Source of the DNA: Candidatus Latescibacterota bacterium
Lineage (GTDB): Bacteria; Krumholzibacteriota; Krumholzibacteriia; G020349025
Direction of reading: 5' to 3'
Length of the DNA stretch: 64,000 nucleotides
NCBI GenBank assembly: GCA_020349025.1
Contig: CP070763.1
Coordinates: forward strand, 3,041,661 to 3,105,660
The notes below the pieces were generated by a model. That model ran no database searches, was not told the DNA's origin, and was given only the letters and a program-made list of their open reading frames with translations. The number at the start of each line of letters is the position of its first letter. Positions within the stretch are counted from its first letter, which is position 1. This document shows positions 53,714 to 62,767 of the stretch, one piece after another. The position numbers were made by a program, and so were the translations under genes.

Positions 53714-55855
53714 TCATCGCAGCAGGATCATGCTGCGCGCGAGGACACGCTCCCCGGCGATCAAGCGGTAGAAGTACACACCGCTCGGCGACTGCACGCC
53801 GGCGTCGCTGCGCCCGTCCCAGGTGACGACGTGTTCGCCGCTCGTGAGCTCACGCTCGACGAGCGTGCGCAGCAAGCGTCCGGCAACGTCGTAGATGCGC
53901 AGCGCGACCTGGCGGTCGCTGTCCAGGTTGAAGCGGATCCGCGTCATCGGGTTGAACGGATTGGGCTCGTTCTGCTCGAGCACGATGCGCGCGGCGGTTT
54001 GCGCTTGCGCTTTCGCGTGCGGGTCGCCGTTCGGAGGCATCGGACCGATGTGGTATGGCCGCATCATCTCGTGGTCTTCGTGCGAGAGGATGTGGCAGTG
54101 CCAGACGTAGCGTCCCTCGCGATCGAACTTGGCGATGACGCGGGTCACCTGGCCCGGGAAGGCCACCACGGTGTCCTTCCAGCCATCCTCGTTCGGCTCA
54201 GCCGGGCGGCTGTCCCCGAGGAGCTCGAGCGTGTCTGCGAGAAGCTTGCCGCCGATCCCGACCGAGCCGTCGTGCTGCGGTTGCTCCTTTTCGATCACTT
54301 CACCCGTGAAGCTCTCGCGCCCGAGAATCTGGAAGGCCACGAGGTGCAGATGGATCGGGTGTGCGTCCTCGGTGGCGTTGTAGACCTCCCACACCTCGAC
54401 GTCGTCGACCATCGGGTTCTCGGTGATGGGTGCGAACCAGGCGAGCGAGCCCTCCTCGAGCGTGCCCAGCAGCGGCTGCAGCCGCCCGTAGTTGTCGAGC
54501 CCCTCGAAGAGCACGAGCTGCCGCGTGGCGCCCTCCTGCTTCAAGGCCTTGATCTTGTCGCGCAGCTTCGTGTTCGCGCCGACGCTCACGTCGTCCAGCA
54601 CGGGCTCGCCCATCACCGAAAAGCGCATCGTCTGACCGGTGGTGAGCGGATCGGCCACACAGGATCCAGGCGGCGCGTCACCGCAATCGAGCTCGCCGTC
54701 GATGAACCCCTTGAACGGATCGTCGGGGCCGAAGTTGCGCAGGTAGAGCTTCGTCCCTTCGTCGAATTGCGAGAAGTCGACGACGAGATCGGCACGCTCG
54801 CCGGGAGCCAGCAACAGCTGGGTCAGAACCACCGGACGTTCCAGGAAGCCGTTGTCGGTGCCGATCTGCAGGAACTCCTGCGCCTCGCCGCCCATGCGGT
54901 CATCGCGCAGCTCGAGCACGTAAAAGCGCGAGTCGGAGCCGTTCAGCATGCGCAGGCGATACTTGCGACGCTCCACGTCCAGGTTCGGCCAGGTCACGCC
55001 GTTGACCAGGACGTAGTCGCCGAAGAACTCCGCCACGGCGGATGGATTCGGCAGCCGATCGCACTCGCGACCATCGGGAAGCGGACATTCCACCTCGACG
55101 TCCGGCACACCGGTGGGCAGCGCCAGTCGCCCACGACGATCGAACTGGCGATCCTGGATCACGATCTCGCGCTCATGCTCGCCGCTCGGGAGCACGCCAT
55201 CGGCGAGAAGCCCACGTTCGTTGTCGTCGCGGAGCAGGTAGAAGCCGGCGAGCCCGGCGTAGACGTTGAGACGTGTGATGCCGAGCGCGTGGTCGTGGTA
55301 CCAGAGGGTTGCCCCCTCCTGATCGTTGTCGTAACGGTAGTTGCGCTTGACGAAGTGCTCGCCGACCTCGTTCCAGCCCTGGGTGAACCAGGCCTCCGGC
55401 AAGCCGTCACTGGCGGACTCGGTGTGTCCACCGTGCAGGTGCGTCACCGCCGCGATTCCCCGGTCCGCCGGGTTGGCCCAGTGGAGCGACGTATCGACGG
55501 GCAGGAGGTGCTGCCTCGGCAGCTTGTTCTGCCACAGAACCTGGATCATCACGTCACGCTCGGTCATGAGCGTGGGACCCGGGTAGGTGACGGCGCCGCC
55601 GGTGAGGCCATAGCCCCACACGGTCGTCGTCAGCGGCCTGCCGTTGGTGTCCACGAGACCGAGCCACTGCACGGTCTGCCGCATCTCCATCTCGAACTGC
55701 CCCCCCTCGGTCGCGTCGATGCGCGCCGGGGCCGGAAGCGGAATCTCGAACTTCGGATGTAAGGCTGGATCCTGGAGGGATGCTGCATTGGCACTCACGA
55801 GGTTGGCTGCGACGAGAGCCAATCCGAGCAGGAGCCCCAGGGGCTTCCGATTCAT
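53714..55855 (-). CDS. multicopper oxidase with FlgD-like C-terminal sorting domain
   Basis: 713 residues with AAGGAG before the ATG. A signal peptide (about 1-25) is followed by three cupredoxin domains with all four copper-ligand motifs: HLHGGH (139-144), WYHDHA (185-190), HPIHLH (499-504) and WHCHILSHEDHEMM (585-598), so type 1, 2 and 3 copper sites look intact. Residues about 623-713 form a FlgD-like beta domain (NPFNPMTRIRF, RIYDVAGRLLRTL, GVYFYRLIAG) that in FCB bacteria acts as a type IX secretion sorting signal. It probably oxidises a metal or phenolic compound at the cell surface or outside. Divergent from an RND pump. Confidence 0.9.
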   Translation of the reverse strand: MNRKPLGLLLGLALVAANLVSANAASLQDPALHPKFEIPLPAPARIDATEGGQFEMEMRQTVQWLGLVDTNGRPLTTTVWGYGLTGGAVTYPGPTLMTERDVMIQVLWQNKLPRQHLLPVDTSLHWANPADRGIAAVTHLHGGHTESASDGLPEAWFTQGWNEVGEHFVKRNYRYDNDQEGATLWYHDHALGITRLNVYAGLAGFYLLRDDNERGLLADGVLPSGEHEREIVIQDRQFDRRGRLALPTGVPDVEVECPLPDGRECDRLPNPSAVAEFFGDYVLVNGVTWPNLDVERRKYRLRMLNGSDSRFYVLELRDDRMGGEAQEFLQIGTDNGFLERPVVLTQLLLAPGERADLVVDFSQFDEGTKLYLRNFGPDDPFKGFIDGELDCGDAPPGSCVADPLTTGQTMRFSVMGEPVLDDVSVGANTKLRDKIKALKQEGATRQLVLFEGLDNYGRLQPLLGTLEEGSLAWFAPITENPMVDDVEVWEVYNATEDAHPIHLHLVAFQILGRESFTGEVIEKEQPQHDGSVGIGGKLLADTLELLGDSRPAEPNEDGWKDTVVAFPGQVTRVIAKFDREGRYVWHCHILSHEDHEMMRPYHIGPMPPNGDPHAKAQAQTAARIVLEQNEPNPFNPMTRIRFNLDSDRQVALRIYDVAGRLLRTLVERELTSGEHVVTWDGRSDAGVQSPSGVYFYRLIAGERVLARSMILLR

Positions 55856-56211
55856 GGTCCTACTCCTTCTCGAGCGTTCTTGCGACTAGGTGTTTACTGC
55901 GGCGCGGCATTGGGCTGAGAACCGGCACGGAGGCCGCCGGAAGGGTCTAGTTGCCTCCGATTAGAAAAGCAACACTCGCGCGACAGCAGGAATCTATTCG
56001 ATACGATAGGTCGGTTGTGGCAATCTCAAACAACCGTCGCGGTCCAATGATCACCGCGGGATGAGCGACCCGGATGAGGTGGTCTCTGGTCGATGTTGTC
56101 GCCGGTGAGCTTGGACTGTAGTGTGTGCCGACAATCCGACGCTCTCATATGCGCCGCGGCGAGCGGCAGCGCCGCTGGGATGCGCACCCGGTGCGCGTCT
56201 CGAGGTGATCG
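55856..56211. other. divergent promoter region between oxidase and RND pump
   Basis: About 356 nt with no supported gene. It must hold both promoters. Short symmetric elements are present (CTATTCGATACGATAG near 55993, and GGTTGT/ACAACC near 56012), but I cannot assign a regulator. Confidence 0.45.
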
Positions 56212-59200
56212 ATGAACATCACGCAGGTGGCAATCGAGAAGAAGCGCATTACGGTGGTGTCTCTGCTCGTCGTTCTTTTCGCGGGCATGTCGACCTACCA
56301 GACGATGTCACGCGCGGAGGATCCCGGTTTCATCATCCGCATCGCGGTCGTCACGACCATCTTCCCGGGCGCCAGCCCGGAGCGGGTCGAGCAGCTGATC
56401 ACGGACAAGCTGGAGAAGGTCATCCAGGAGATGCCGGAGATCGACTTCCTGGCCAGCCGCTCGAAACCGGGCATCTCGATCATCTACGTCAACATCAAGG
56501 AGAGCTACAGCGCGATGCGTCCCATCTGGGACAGCTTGCGCCGCAAGGTGGATCGCGCCAGGGGCGACCTGCCGTCGGGGATCAGTGGGCCCTTCGTGGA
56601 CGACGAGTTCGGCGACGTCTTCGGCACACTGATCGCGATCACGGGCGATGGCTACACCTACGCAGAGCTGAAGGAGATTGCGGACGACACACGCAACGAG
56701 CTCTTGTTGGTCGAAGAGGTCGCCAAGGTGGAGATCATCGGCTACCAGGAAGAGCGTGTCTTCGTGGAGTTCAACAACGCCCGTCTGGCGGAGCTCGGGA
56801 TGTCGCCCGGTCAGCTGAAGTTGATCCTCGACTCGCGCAACATCGTCTTTCCGGGCGGCGAGATCTTCACCGAGGATGAGCAGATCGTTCTCGAGCCGAG
56901 CGGCAACTTCGAGTCGGTCCAGGATCTGGAGCGGACGGTGATCCAGCTTCCGGGACGCAACGCGCTCGTCTACCTGGGTGACGTCGCGTCGATCCACCGC
57001 GCCTACGTCGACCCCGCCACGACGAAGGTCACGCACAACGGCGAGCCCTCGCTCCTTCTGGCGATCAGCCTGCGCGAGGGGGGCAACATCATCGACTTGG
57101 GCAAGGCGGTGCGGCAGAAGCTGGCGCGCTTCCAGCAGGTCTACCCGATCGGCGTCGAGTTCGACGTCGTCTTCTTCCAGCCGGACTTCGTGCAGAAGAA
57201 GGTGGATGGCTTCGTCACCAGCCTGCTGCAGGCGATCGGACTCGTGATCCTGGTGATGCTCGTTTTCCTGGGACTGCGCACCGGTTTCGTTATTGCGAGC
57301 CTCATCCCGATGGCAATCGTGTCCGCGTTCATGGTCATGGGATTCGCGGGGATCGGACTCGATCAGATGTCACTCTCGGCGCTCATCATCTCGCTCGGTT
57401 TGTTGGTGGACAACGCCATCGTCATGTCGGAGTCGATCATGGTGCAGATGGCGGAGGGGAAGAACCGCATTCGAGCCGCCATCGATTCGGCGCAGGAGCT
57501 GCGCATTCCGCTCCTGACTTCCTCGCTCACGACGGCGGCGGCGTTCCTGCCCATCTATCTGGCGGAATCGAACGTAGGGGAGTACACGGCTCCGATCTTC
57601 CAGGTGGTGACCATCACGCTGATCTGCTCCTGGGTTTTGGCGCTGACGATGACGCCGATGTTGTGCGTGGCTTTCCTGAAGGTGAAACAGAAGCAGAAAG
57701 AGGGATTCGACACCCCCTTCTATCGCCGCTATCGCGGCTTCCTGATCGCCCTGTTGAAGCATCCGATCCTGACCGTTCTGGGAACGCTGGCGATCTTCGT
57801 GGGGGCGCAGGTGCTCACCCGCTTCGTCCCCTTCATCTTCTTCCCCGCCAACGACAAGCCGGTCATGTTCGCCGAGCTCAAGCTGCCACTCGGAACGCCG
57901 TTGACGAAGACGGAGCAGGTGGTCTCCGAGGTGGAGGATTTCATGCGCGCGCAGATGATGGCGGAGCTCGAGCCGAACGGTGATGTGACCAGGCATGGTG
58001 TCACGAGCTGGGCGTCCTTCATCGGTGCAGGACCGCCGCGCTTCTACCTGTCGGCAAACGTCGAGCCGCAGGCGCCGGAGTACGCCTACCTGCTCATCAA
58101 CGTCACCGATCGCTGGCGCATGGGATCCGACTTCATCCCGCTGCTGGAACGCTTCTGCGTCGAGAGCTTCCCCGACCTGAACACGACGATCGCGCCGCTC
58201 TTTCTCGGCCCGCCGGTCGAGGCACCGGTGCAAGTGCGCGTTTCGGGGAAGGACATCGACGAGGTCTTCGACCTCGCGGACGACGTCAAGGCGCGTTTGG
58301 CCGCGACGCCCGGCACCAAGAACATCGCGGACGATTGGGGGCAGCGGGCGAAGAAGCTGTTCGTGCGCATCAATCAGCCACGGGCGCAGCGTGCCGGGCT
58401 GACGAGCGAGGACATTGCCGTGTCGCTGCAGACGATCCTGAGCGGAATCGAGATCACCGATTACCGCGAGGAGGATGAGGTCATTCCGGTCGTCCTGCGT
58501 TCGGTCGAGGCCGATCGCGCCGACATCGGCAAGCTCGAGAGCCACAACATCTACGTGCAGGCCACGGGTCGAGCCGTGCCGCTCAAGCAGGTCGCCGATG
58601 CCGAGATTCAGTTCCAGCCGTCGCGCATCCTGCGTCGCGATCGTCTCAAGACGATCACCGTGGAAGCGGATCTGGAGCCGGGCTTCAACGCCATCGCCGT
58701 GGCCAACGAGCTCGACGCCTGGTTGCAGGGGGAGAGCGCGGGGTGGCCCGTCGGCTACAAGTACGAGATCGGCGGCGAGCTGGAGTCCTCCGGCAAGGCC
58801 AACCAGTCGATCATGGTGAAGGTGCCGATTGCGGCGTTGATCATCGTGCTCCTCCTCGTGGGTCAGTTCGACTCGATCCGGCGCCCTGCCATCATCCTGC
58901 TCACGATTCCGCTCGGGCTCATCGGCGTCATCGTCGGGCTTCTGATCACGCAGAAGCCGCTCGGCTTCGTCGCCTTCCTCGGCGTCATCGCGCTTGCGGG
59001 GATCGTCATCAACAACGCCATCGTGCTCATCGATCGCATCCGAATCGAGATCGAGGTGAACGGGCACCCACCGGCACGCGCGATCGTGGAGGCGGGGCAG
59101 CGGCGCTTGCGTCCGATCCTGTTGACGACGGCGACGACGGTCGGCGGCCTCATTCCCCTTTGGCTCGGCGGGGGGCCCCTCTTCGAGGCGATGGCGGTCG

Positions 59201-59319
59201 CCATCATCTTCGGCCTGATGTTCGCGACGGCCCTGACCTTGGGCTTCGTGCCGGTTCTCTATCGGCTGCTCTTCCGGGTCGACTTCAGAGGCTTCGAGTA
59301 CCCCGGCGCCACGCGCTGA
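56212..59319 (+). CDS. RND efflux pump (HAE1-like), orphan
   Basis: 1035 residues, usual length. Trimeric proton-driven exporter of the inner membrane. TM1 near 15-30 (VVSLLVVLFAGMSTY), a porter domain, a helix block about 335-500 containing SLGLLVDNAIVMSESI (the acidic pair normally Asp-Asp is here D-N with later residues), GSA/porter region 2, and a second helix block ending about 1025. Close to the HAE1/VexF-like group, not to CusA. It has no adaptor or outer-membrane partner beside it; an adaptor lies alone at 20185. Divergent from the oxidase. Substrate unknown. Confidence 0.92.
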   Translation: MNITQVAIEKKRITVVSLLVVLFAGMSTYQTMSRAEDPGFIIRIAVVTTIFPGASPERVEQLITDKLEKVIQEMPEIDFLASRSKPGISIIYVNIKESYSAMRPIWDSLRRKVDRARGDLPSGISGPFVDDEFGDVFGTLIAITGDGYTYAELKEIADDTRNELLLVEEVAKVEIIGYQEERVFVEFNNARLAELGMSPGQLKLILDSRNIVFPGGEIFTEDEQIVLEPSGNFESVQDLERTVIQLPGRNALVYLGDVASIHRAYVDPATTKVTHNGEPSLLLAISLREGGNIIDLGKAVRQKLARFQQVYPIGVEFDVVFFQPDFVQKKVDGFVTSLLQAIGLVILVMLVFLGLRTGFVIASLIPMAIVSAFMVMGFAGIGLDQMSLSALIISLGLLVDNAIVMSESIMVQMAEGKNRIRAAIDSAQELRIPLLTSSLTTAAAFLPIYLAESNVGEYTAPIFQVVTITLICSWVLALTMTPMLCVAFLKVKQKQKEGFDTPFYRRYRGFLIALLKHPILTVLGTLAIFVGAQVLTRFVPFIFFPANDKPVMFAELKLPLGTPLTKTEQVVSEVEDFMRAQMMAELEPNGDVTRHGVTSWASFIGAGPPRFYLSANVEPQAPEYAYLLINVTDRWRMGSDFIPLLERFCVESFPDLNTTIAPLFLGPPVEAPVQVRVSGKDIDEVFDLADDVKARLAATPGTKNIADDWGQRAKKLFVRINQPRAQRAGLTSEDIAVSLQTILSGIEITDYREEDEVIPVVLRSVEADRADIGKLESHNIYVQATGRAVPLKQVADAEIQFQPSRILRRDRLKTITVEADLEPGFNAIAVANELDAWLQGESAGWPVGYKYEIGGELESSGKANQSIMVKVPIAALIIVLLLVGQFDSIRRPAIILLTIPLGLIGVIVGLLITQKPLGFVAFLGVIALAGIVINNAIVLIDRIRIEIEVNGHPPARAIVEAGQRRLRPILLTTATTVGGLIPLWLGGGPLFEAMAVAIIFGLMFATALTLGFVPVLYRLLFRVDFRGFEYPGATR

Positions 59320-59504
59320 CCCATCGCTGCGTTTCCGACCGTGTAGCGCCCACCTCGGGTGGTCGTGGGCGAACACGGTGTCCCGAAGCGGTCAGCGCCG
59401 CGGCGCCACCTGCCCGCGAGCGCGCTTGTGGTGCGGTTGCGCCGCTGGCATGTTGCATGCGACGCCTGCGTCGCGGCGCTGCGGCGCACGTGGAGGTCGA
59501 GATC

Positions 59505-61472
59505 GTGACGCGGATTCTTCGCACCGCGAGCAGATTGCTGGTCTCATGGCTTGCAGTTCCCGCTGCTCTGTCGGCGACGGAGCACGCCATGCCGTGGTCC
59601 GACGCCGGTCTGAGCGAACACCAGGCCGCGTCCCACCTCGTCGATCGCTTCACCTTCGGTCCGACGCCCGGCCTCGTCGATCAGATCGTGGCGCAAGGGC
59701 TGGAGGAGTGGCTCGCCCGCCAGCTGCGCGCCGATGCTCGCTCGGACGACCTCGATGCCAAGCTCGCGGCGCTCGGGACGCTCGCGCTCACGAACGACGA
59801 GATCGTGCGCGACTACCCGCGTCCAGGGCGCCTGCGGCGCCAGGCGATCGCAGCGGGTCGGCTCGATCCCGAGCTCGCAGGCGGGGATCAACGGCGCGTC
59901 CTGCGGCAGTACGCGCAGGAGATGGGATACAAGCCGCAGCGACAGATCGTGGGTGAGCTCGTGGCGCAGCGCCTCTACCGCGCCGTGCACTCGCCGAACC
60001 AGGTTGCGGAGGTCCTGGTCGACTTCTGGTTCAACCATCTCTACGTCTCCGCCACCGACAACCAGTGCCGCCGCTTCATCGGCACCTACGAACGCGACGT
60101 GGTGCGCGCTCACGTCTTCGGACGCTTCGTGGAGATGTTGCGCGCCAGCGCCAGGCACCCGGCCATGCTGCTCTACCTCGACAACGCGCTCTCGTCGGCT
60201 CCCGAGCATGTGGCCACGCCCGTCACCTTGGCGCAGGCGGAGCTGCGACAGCAGCCGGGGCGCGCAGGCCGGCGCTACGACAAGATCTTCGAGCAGATGG
60301 AGCGCAACGAGGCGAAGCGACAGAAACGCATGCAGGAGATCCCGGAAGAGCGGCCGCCACGCCGCGGCGTCAACGAGAACTACGCGCGCGAGCTGCTCGA
60401 GCTGCACACGCTCGGCGTCGATGGCGGCTACACGCAGCGTGACGTGGAGGAAATCGCGCGCGCTCTGACCGGATGGACCCTCTTGCCGGATGGCGAGCGT
60501 CGCGCACGCATCCGCGAGCGCATGCAGCGGCCGCTGGCGGCGCAGCTCGGGTTCGTTCTCGACGGGGACTTCCTCTTCGCCGCCGACCGCCACGACGCCG
60601 AAGCGAAGCAGGTGCTCGGGCGTGCCTTGCCGCCAGGCCGCGGCATCGAGGAGGGGGAGGATGTCCTCGACATGCTGGCGCACCACCCGAGCACGGCGCG
60701 CCACCTGGCACGCAAGCTCGCGGTGCGCTTCGTGCGCGACGATCCCCCCGCGTCGCTCGTCGAGCGGCTTGCTGCCGCGTTCGAGGCCTCGGGTGGCGAC
60801 CTGCGCGAGATGGTGTGGGCGCTCGTCGCATGCCCGGAGTTCTGGGATGAGAGCGCGCGACGCGCCAAGGTCAAATCTCCCTACGAGCTGGCGGCGAGCA
60901 GCGTCCGAGCGCTCGGTGCCGAAGTCGTGCGCCCGCGTCACCTGGCACGTTGGGTCGACCGCATGGGGCAGCCGCTCTACCGCTACCAGGCACCCATGGG
61001 GTTTCCCGACCGCGCCACGGCGTGGGTGGATGCCGGCGCCCTTCTGCAGCGGATGAACTTCGGCATGAGCCTGGCCGCGGGTCGCGTGCCGGGTGTGCGA
61101 GTCGACGTCGCACAGGCGCTGGGGGGACGCGAGCCGGAGTCCGCCGACGCCGCGCTCGTCGAGTACTCGCGAGCGCTGCTTCCGGGTCGCGACGTCGAGC
61201 CGACGCTGACTGCCTTGCGCCCGCTCCTGGGCCAAGCGCAGATTGCCGCGGAGATCGATCGGCGCGCCGCAGCCGCCGAGCGGGACGCAGGCTCGCGTGC
61301 AAGCGCGGGGATGGACAGCATGCAGCCGCAGATGGAGGGCCCCGAGGAGGCTCTGATCGATCCGCTCGCTCCCGAGGAGGACTCGGGCGCAGAGGCGTCG
61401 GAGCCTGCGGCGCTGACGCTGACGCAAGTCGTGGGGCTGATCCTCGGCTCACCCGAGTTCCAGCGGCGCTGA
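59505..61472 (+). CDS. DUF1800 family exported protein
   Basis: 655 residues from GTG with GGAGG 8 nt upstream. A hydrophobic leader (about 8-25, SRLLVSWLAVPAALSA) is followed by the family start HQAASHLVDRFTFGPTPGLVDQI, VLVDFWFNHLYVSATD, GVNENYARELLELHTLGVDGGYTQRDVEEIARALTGW and YRYQAPMGFPDRATAWV. DUF1800 proteins occur in tandem with DUF1501 proteins in many environmental bacteria; function unknown. An acidic C-terminal tail has Met and Glu repeats. The next gene starts 17 nt after its stop (GTG start). Confidence 0.92.
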   Translation: MTRILRTASRLLVSWLAVPAALSATEHAMPWSDAGLSEHQAASHLVDRFTFGPTPGLVDQIVAQGLEEWLARQLRADARSDDLDAKLAALGTLALTNDEIVRDYPRPGRLRRQAIAAGRLDPELAGGDQRRVLRQYAQEMGYKPQRQIVGELVAQRLYRAVHSPNQVAEVLVDFWFNHLYVSATDNQCRRFIGTYERDVVRAHVFGRFVEMLRASARHPAMLLYLDNALSSAPEHVATPVTLAQAELRQQPGRAGRRYDKIFEQMERNEAKRQKRMQEIPEERPPRRGVNENYARELLELHTLGVDGGYTQRDVEEIARALTGWTLLPDGERRARIRERMQRPLAAQLGFVLDGDFLFAADRHDAEAKQVLGRALPPGRGIEEGEDVLDMLAHHPSTARHLARKLAVRFVRDDPPASLVERLAAAFEASGGDLREMVWALVACPEFWDESARRAKVKSPYELAASSVRALGAEVVRPRHLARWVDRMGQPLYRYQAPMGFPDRATAWVDAGALLQRMNFGMSLAAGRVPGVRVDVAQALGGREPESADAALVEYSRALLPGRDVEPTLTALRPLLGQAQIAAEIDRRAAAAERDAGSRASAGMDSMQPQMEGPEEALIDPLAPEEDSGAEASEPAALTLTQVVGLILGSPEFQRR

Positions 61473-61489
61473 TGAAAAGGAGGTGGAAC

Positions 61490-62767
61490 GTGAAGCGCGG
61501 GCCGTGGAATCGGCGTCTCTTTCTGAAGACGACCGGCCTGGGTTTGGTGGCGCTCGGAGCGGGCGGTCCACCCCGCTTTCTCGAACGCCTCGTTTCGCAG
61601 GCGCACGCCGACGCGAGCGGGCGTCGACGCCGCACGCTCGTCGCGATCTTCCAGCGCGGCGCGATGGATGGCTTGATGGCCGTCCCCCCACTCGAGGATG
61701 CGGGTCTGAAAGAGCTGCGCCCGCGCCTGGCGATGACCCCGCGCGCCTCCGACGCGCGCGCGCGTCCGCTCGACCTGGGGAACGGCTTCGGCCTGCACCC
61801 GGCCTTCGAGCCGCTGCGCGGCCTCTACCGCGATGGCGTTCTCGCGCTCGTGCACGGGATCGGCTCGCCGAACAACACGCGCTCCCACTTCGATGCACAA
61901 GACTTCATGGAGACCGGAACCCCGTTTCGCAAGGGAACCGATTCCGGCTGGCTCAACCGCGCGCTGCGCCTGGCGCCCGCTCCGGAGCCGACTCCGTTCC
62001 GTGCCGTGGCGCTGACCGGAGCGCTACCGCGCTCCCTCTACGGGAGCGAGCCCGCGCTCGCGATCTCGGACCTGCGTCAGTTCCGGCTGCGCGGGCGGGG
62101 CAGGACGTCACCCACGACTTCGGCACACGGCTTCGAGTCGCTCTACGAGCAGACGGCAATGGAACTCCTGCGCGACGCCGGCGACGAGAGCTTCGAGGCC
62201 ATGCGCACGTTGAAGGAGCTGGACGCCTCGAGCTACGAGCCCGCACCGGGTGCCGACTATCCGGATGGCGGACTGGGTGCCGCGTTGAAGCAGATCGCAT
62301 TCCTCATCAAGTCGGGCGTCGGCCTCGAGGTGGGCTTTGCGGAGACGGGTGGGTGGGACACCCACGTCGGACAGGGCACCTTCCAGGGGGCGTTCGCGAA
62401 GCGTTCACGTGATCTTGCACGCTGCATCGCCGCCTTCTGGACCGACATCGCTGCGCATCGCGACGACGTCGTCCTGCTCACGATGACGGAGTTCGGCCGC
62501 ACCGTGCACGAGAACGGCTCCGGCGGCACCGACCACGGCCGCGCTTCCTGCTCCTTCGTGCTGGGGACACGGGTCGACGGGGGCAAGGTCCACGGCGGCG
62601 TGCCTCGCCTGCGACGCAACGAGCTCGAGGATGGCCGCGACCTCCCCGTGCAGATCGATTTCCGCCGAGTCTTCGCCGAGGTCGCCGGTCGCCACCTCGG
62701 CGTGCAACAGGACGCGGCGCTCTTCCCCGGTTGGGATGGGAGTCGCTACCCTTTGCTGCGCGCCTAG
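61490..62767 (+). CDS. DUF1501 family Tat-exported protein
   Basis: 425 residues from the GTG at 61490, with AAGGAGG 6 nt upstream. The twin-arginine signal (NRRLFLKTTGLGLVAL) implies folded export. Core motifs: FQRGAMDGLMAVPP, HGIGSPNNTRSHFDAQDFMETGTP, TEFGRTVHENGSGGTDHG and GRHLGV. The fold is sulfatase/alkaline-phosphatase-like. Coupled to the DUF1800 gene, as usual. Its stop overlaps by 4 nt the stop of the convergent serine hydrolase. Confidence 0.92.
   Translation: MKRGPWNRRLFLKTTGLGLVALGAGGPPRFLERLVSQAHADASGRRRRTLVAIFQRGAMDGLMAVPPLEDAGLKELRPRLAMTPRASDARARPLDLGNGFGLHPAFEPLRGLYRDGVLALVHGIGSPNNTRSHFDAQDFMETGTPFRKGTDSGWLNRALRLAPAPEPTPFRAVALTGALPRSLYGSEPALAISDLRQFRLRGRGRTSPTTSAHGFESLYEQTAMELLRDAGDESFEAMRTLKELDASSYEPAPGADYPDGGLGAALKQIAFLIKSGVGLEVGFAETGGWDTHVGQGTFQGAFAKRSRDLARCIAAFWTDIAAHRDDVVLLTMTEFGRTVHENGSGGTDHGRASCSFVLGTRVDGGKVHGGVPRLRRNELEDGRDLPVQIDFRRVFAEVAGRHLGVQQDAALFPGWDGSRYPLLRA

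Noticed and set aside
53144..55762. 872-residue plus-strand frame opposite the phosphatase and oxidase genes
   Set aside because: It spans two well-supported minus-strand genes and an intergenic gap; no recognisable domain.
57370..59376. 668-residue minus-strand frame under the RND pump
   Set aside because: Antisense shadow of a gene with full RND architecture; Arg/Asp/His-rich with no motif.
59544..61427. 627-residue minus-strand frame under the DUF1800 gene
   Set aside because: Antisense shadow; the opposite strand has family motifs and a ribosome site.
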